A stretch of DNA of 32,856 bases from Akkermansia muciniphila (lineage in GTDB: Bacteria > Verrucomicrobiota > Verrucomicrobiia > Verrucomicrobiales > Akkermansiaceae): positions 1-32,856 of the forward strand of contig CAMCUY010000019.1 of NCBI GenBank assembly GCA_945879075.1. Reading direction: 5' to 3'. Of the stretch, positions 31,762 to 32,856 are shown one piece after another. The stretch's first letter is position 1. Every line of letters begins with the position of its first letter. The position numbers were made by a program, and so were the translations under genes. The notes under the pieces are model-generated. The model made no database searches and was not told the origin of the DNA. It worked only from the letters and a program-made list of their open reading frames with translations.

Positions 31762-32856
31762 ATGAAACGTAAGTCCCAGCACAAACCCGCCCCGCGCAAG
31801 GAAGGTCTCGTCATCCGTCCGGGTGCCGGCGCGCTGCTCAGCCGCACGCAAGTGGAATTCAACCGCCTCATGAAAAGCCTCGAATCCACCAAGGCCCGCC
31901 ACGCGCGCGAGCAGGCACGGCTCGATGACGCGCTCGTCACTTCCAGCCGCGAGTTGATGCCGCTGATCGAGGATCTCAACCGCGTGAACCGCGACCTGGT
32001 CTTCAAGGGCCGCAAGGCGTGGCAAACGCTCAAGCTCAGCGCCCACCGCCGCCGCTGGTTCGGCGATTTGTTGAGCGGCAAGGCGGCGGAGCTAGTGGCG
32101 GATCCCGTGGGCCTCAGCGCTGAGGAGATCGCCGCGCTGGAGGCCGTCGTCGCGGAGCTCGGCCCTTCCGTCGAGGAGCAGCGGATGCAAGAAGACAAGA
32201 ACGAGGGATTCGATTTCCTAAGGGAAATGGTCGAGCTGACCGCGCGGCAGGCCGGGGTCGAGCTGGACCTTGGCGATCTCGATCCAAAGGGTGATCCGGC
32301 GGAATTCGAGCGCATCGTGCGGGAACGCCTGGGCGCGGCCGCGGCGCTCTTTGAAAACGCGCCCCCTGCCGCGAAACGTCCGCGCAAACCCACCAAAGCC
32401 CAGGCCGCCAAGGAACTCAACCGTCTCGCCCAAGAGGAGGCCAAGAACCGCGACCTTAAATCCCTTTTCAAGCAACTCGCCAAGGCCTTCCACCCCGATC
32501 TGGAACCCGACCCGCTGCTCAAGGAGCACAAAAAAGTCTGGATGCAGCGCCTCAACACCGCCTACGCCGCCAACGACCTGCGGGAAATGCTCCAGCTCGA
32601 AATGGAATGGCTCGGCGAGGAAGCCACCAACCTCGCCACCGCCGGCGACGAGAAACTCAAGGTTTACTGCATGGTCCTCAAGGAGCAGATCACCGACCTC
32701 AAACGGCAGACCCACCAACTCCCGCACGAGCCGCAATACGGGCCGCTCCGGCGGTTCATGGATCCCTTTTACGGCACCATCGCCAGCCCGGCGACCATCA
32801 GGCGCGAGCTCCGCGAAAGCCTGCGCCACCACCGCAGCATGCTGGAAACCCTCGAT
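31762..32856 (+). CDS. J-domain protein, 3' end beyond the window
   Basis: An open frame of 365 codons from ATG31762 runs to the window edge without a stop. The - strand frames across the same stretch are only its mirror image. The protein opens basic (MKRKSQHKPAPRKEG), then is helical and highly charged (ESTKARHAREQARLDDALV; SAEEIAALEAVVAELG). A J domain lies at about 225-275, with KSLFKQLAKAFHPDLEPDP carrying the HPD motif (244-246) that activates DnaK ATPase, and MQRLNTAYAANDLREMLQLEME after it. The J domain is central rather than N-terminal and there is no zinc-finger region, so it is a type III J-protein, a specialised DnaK partner. Clients are unknown. Confidence 0.82.
   Translation, partial: MKRKSQHKPAPRKEGLVIRPGAGALLSRTQVEFNRLMKSLESTKARHAREQARLDDALVTSSRELMPLIEDLNRVNRDLVFKGRKAWQTLKLSAHRRRWFGDLLSGKAAELVADPVGLSAEEIAALEAVVAELGPSVEEQRMQEDKNEGFDFLREMVELTARQAGVELDLGDLDPKGDPAEFERIVRERLGAAAALFENAPPAAKRPRKPTKAQAAKELNRLAQEEAKNRDLKSLFKQLAKAFHPDLEPDPLLKEHKKVWMQRLNTAYAANDLREMLQLEMEWLGEEATNLATAGDEKLKVYCMVLKEQITDLKRQTHQLPHEPQYGPLRRFMDPFYGTIASPATIRRELRESLRHHRSMLETLD

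Noticed and set aside
1..32856. CRISPR arrays, prophage, integrases and intact insertion sequences
   Set aside because: No regularly spaced repeats of 25-40 bp, no transposase, integrase or phage structural genes were found on reading both strands.

Overview
The window is high-GC bacterial DNA that looks like a member of the Verrucomicrobiota, probably Verrucomicrobiales. The main reasons are two DUF1501 plus DUF1549/DUF1553 (planctomycete/verrucomicrobial 'PSD1') gene pairs, a large secreted protein of the verrucomicrobial type, and mostly absent Shine-Dalgarno sequences. No phage, conjugative, CRISPR or intact insertion-sequence genes were found, so this is a chromosomal stretch with some local decay and several short palindromic repeats. 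The phylum assignment is inference; no rRNA is present.

Layout. 1-2130: polysaccharide-export lipoprotein (+), GTPase EngB (-), and a decayed start of an ammonium-transporter gene. 2130-4839 (-): a three-gene unit of lipoprotein, two-TM K+-type channel and an ABC_membrane_2 exporter; the exporter is broken by a 1-nt frameshift and its ATPase half has lost most catalytic motifs. 5084-7464 (-): DUF3300 plus DUF2950 envelope pair. 7874-9915: hypothetical protein, tRNA-Val(TAC), metallophosphoesterase overlapping a short SpoU-type rRNA methylase. 9974-11704 (-): large secreted protein. 11860-13463 (+): GbsR/MarR-type regulator and TIGR01777 epimerase, with palindromes that could be operators. 13460-17985 (-): DUF1501 and a cytochrome/LamG/DUF1553 protein.

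18264-24614: 3D-domain lipoprotein with a strong terminator, cardiolipin synthase, an unknown gene bracketed by two cloverleaf-like inverted-repeat elements, a VOC protein coupled to ndk, a TPR protein, then a RbsD/FucU-like lipoprotein followed by a single-domain RNase III-like protein. 24621-28366: PIN/TRAM membrane protein, then an SDR-like protein lacking the catalytic Tyr, 6 bp before a bacterial cryptochrome/photolyase that appears to lack its Fe-S cysteines. 28392-31604 (-): second DUF1501/DUF1553 pair. 31762 to the edge (+): a partial J-domain protein whose reading frame stays open to the end.

The best leads for undescribed biology are the SDR-like/Fe-S-less photolyase pair, the lipoprotein/channel/pseudo-ATPase exporter unit, the cloverleaf repeats flanking one unknown gene, and the FucU-like lipoprotein/RNase III-like pair.
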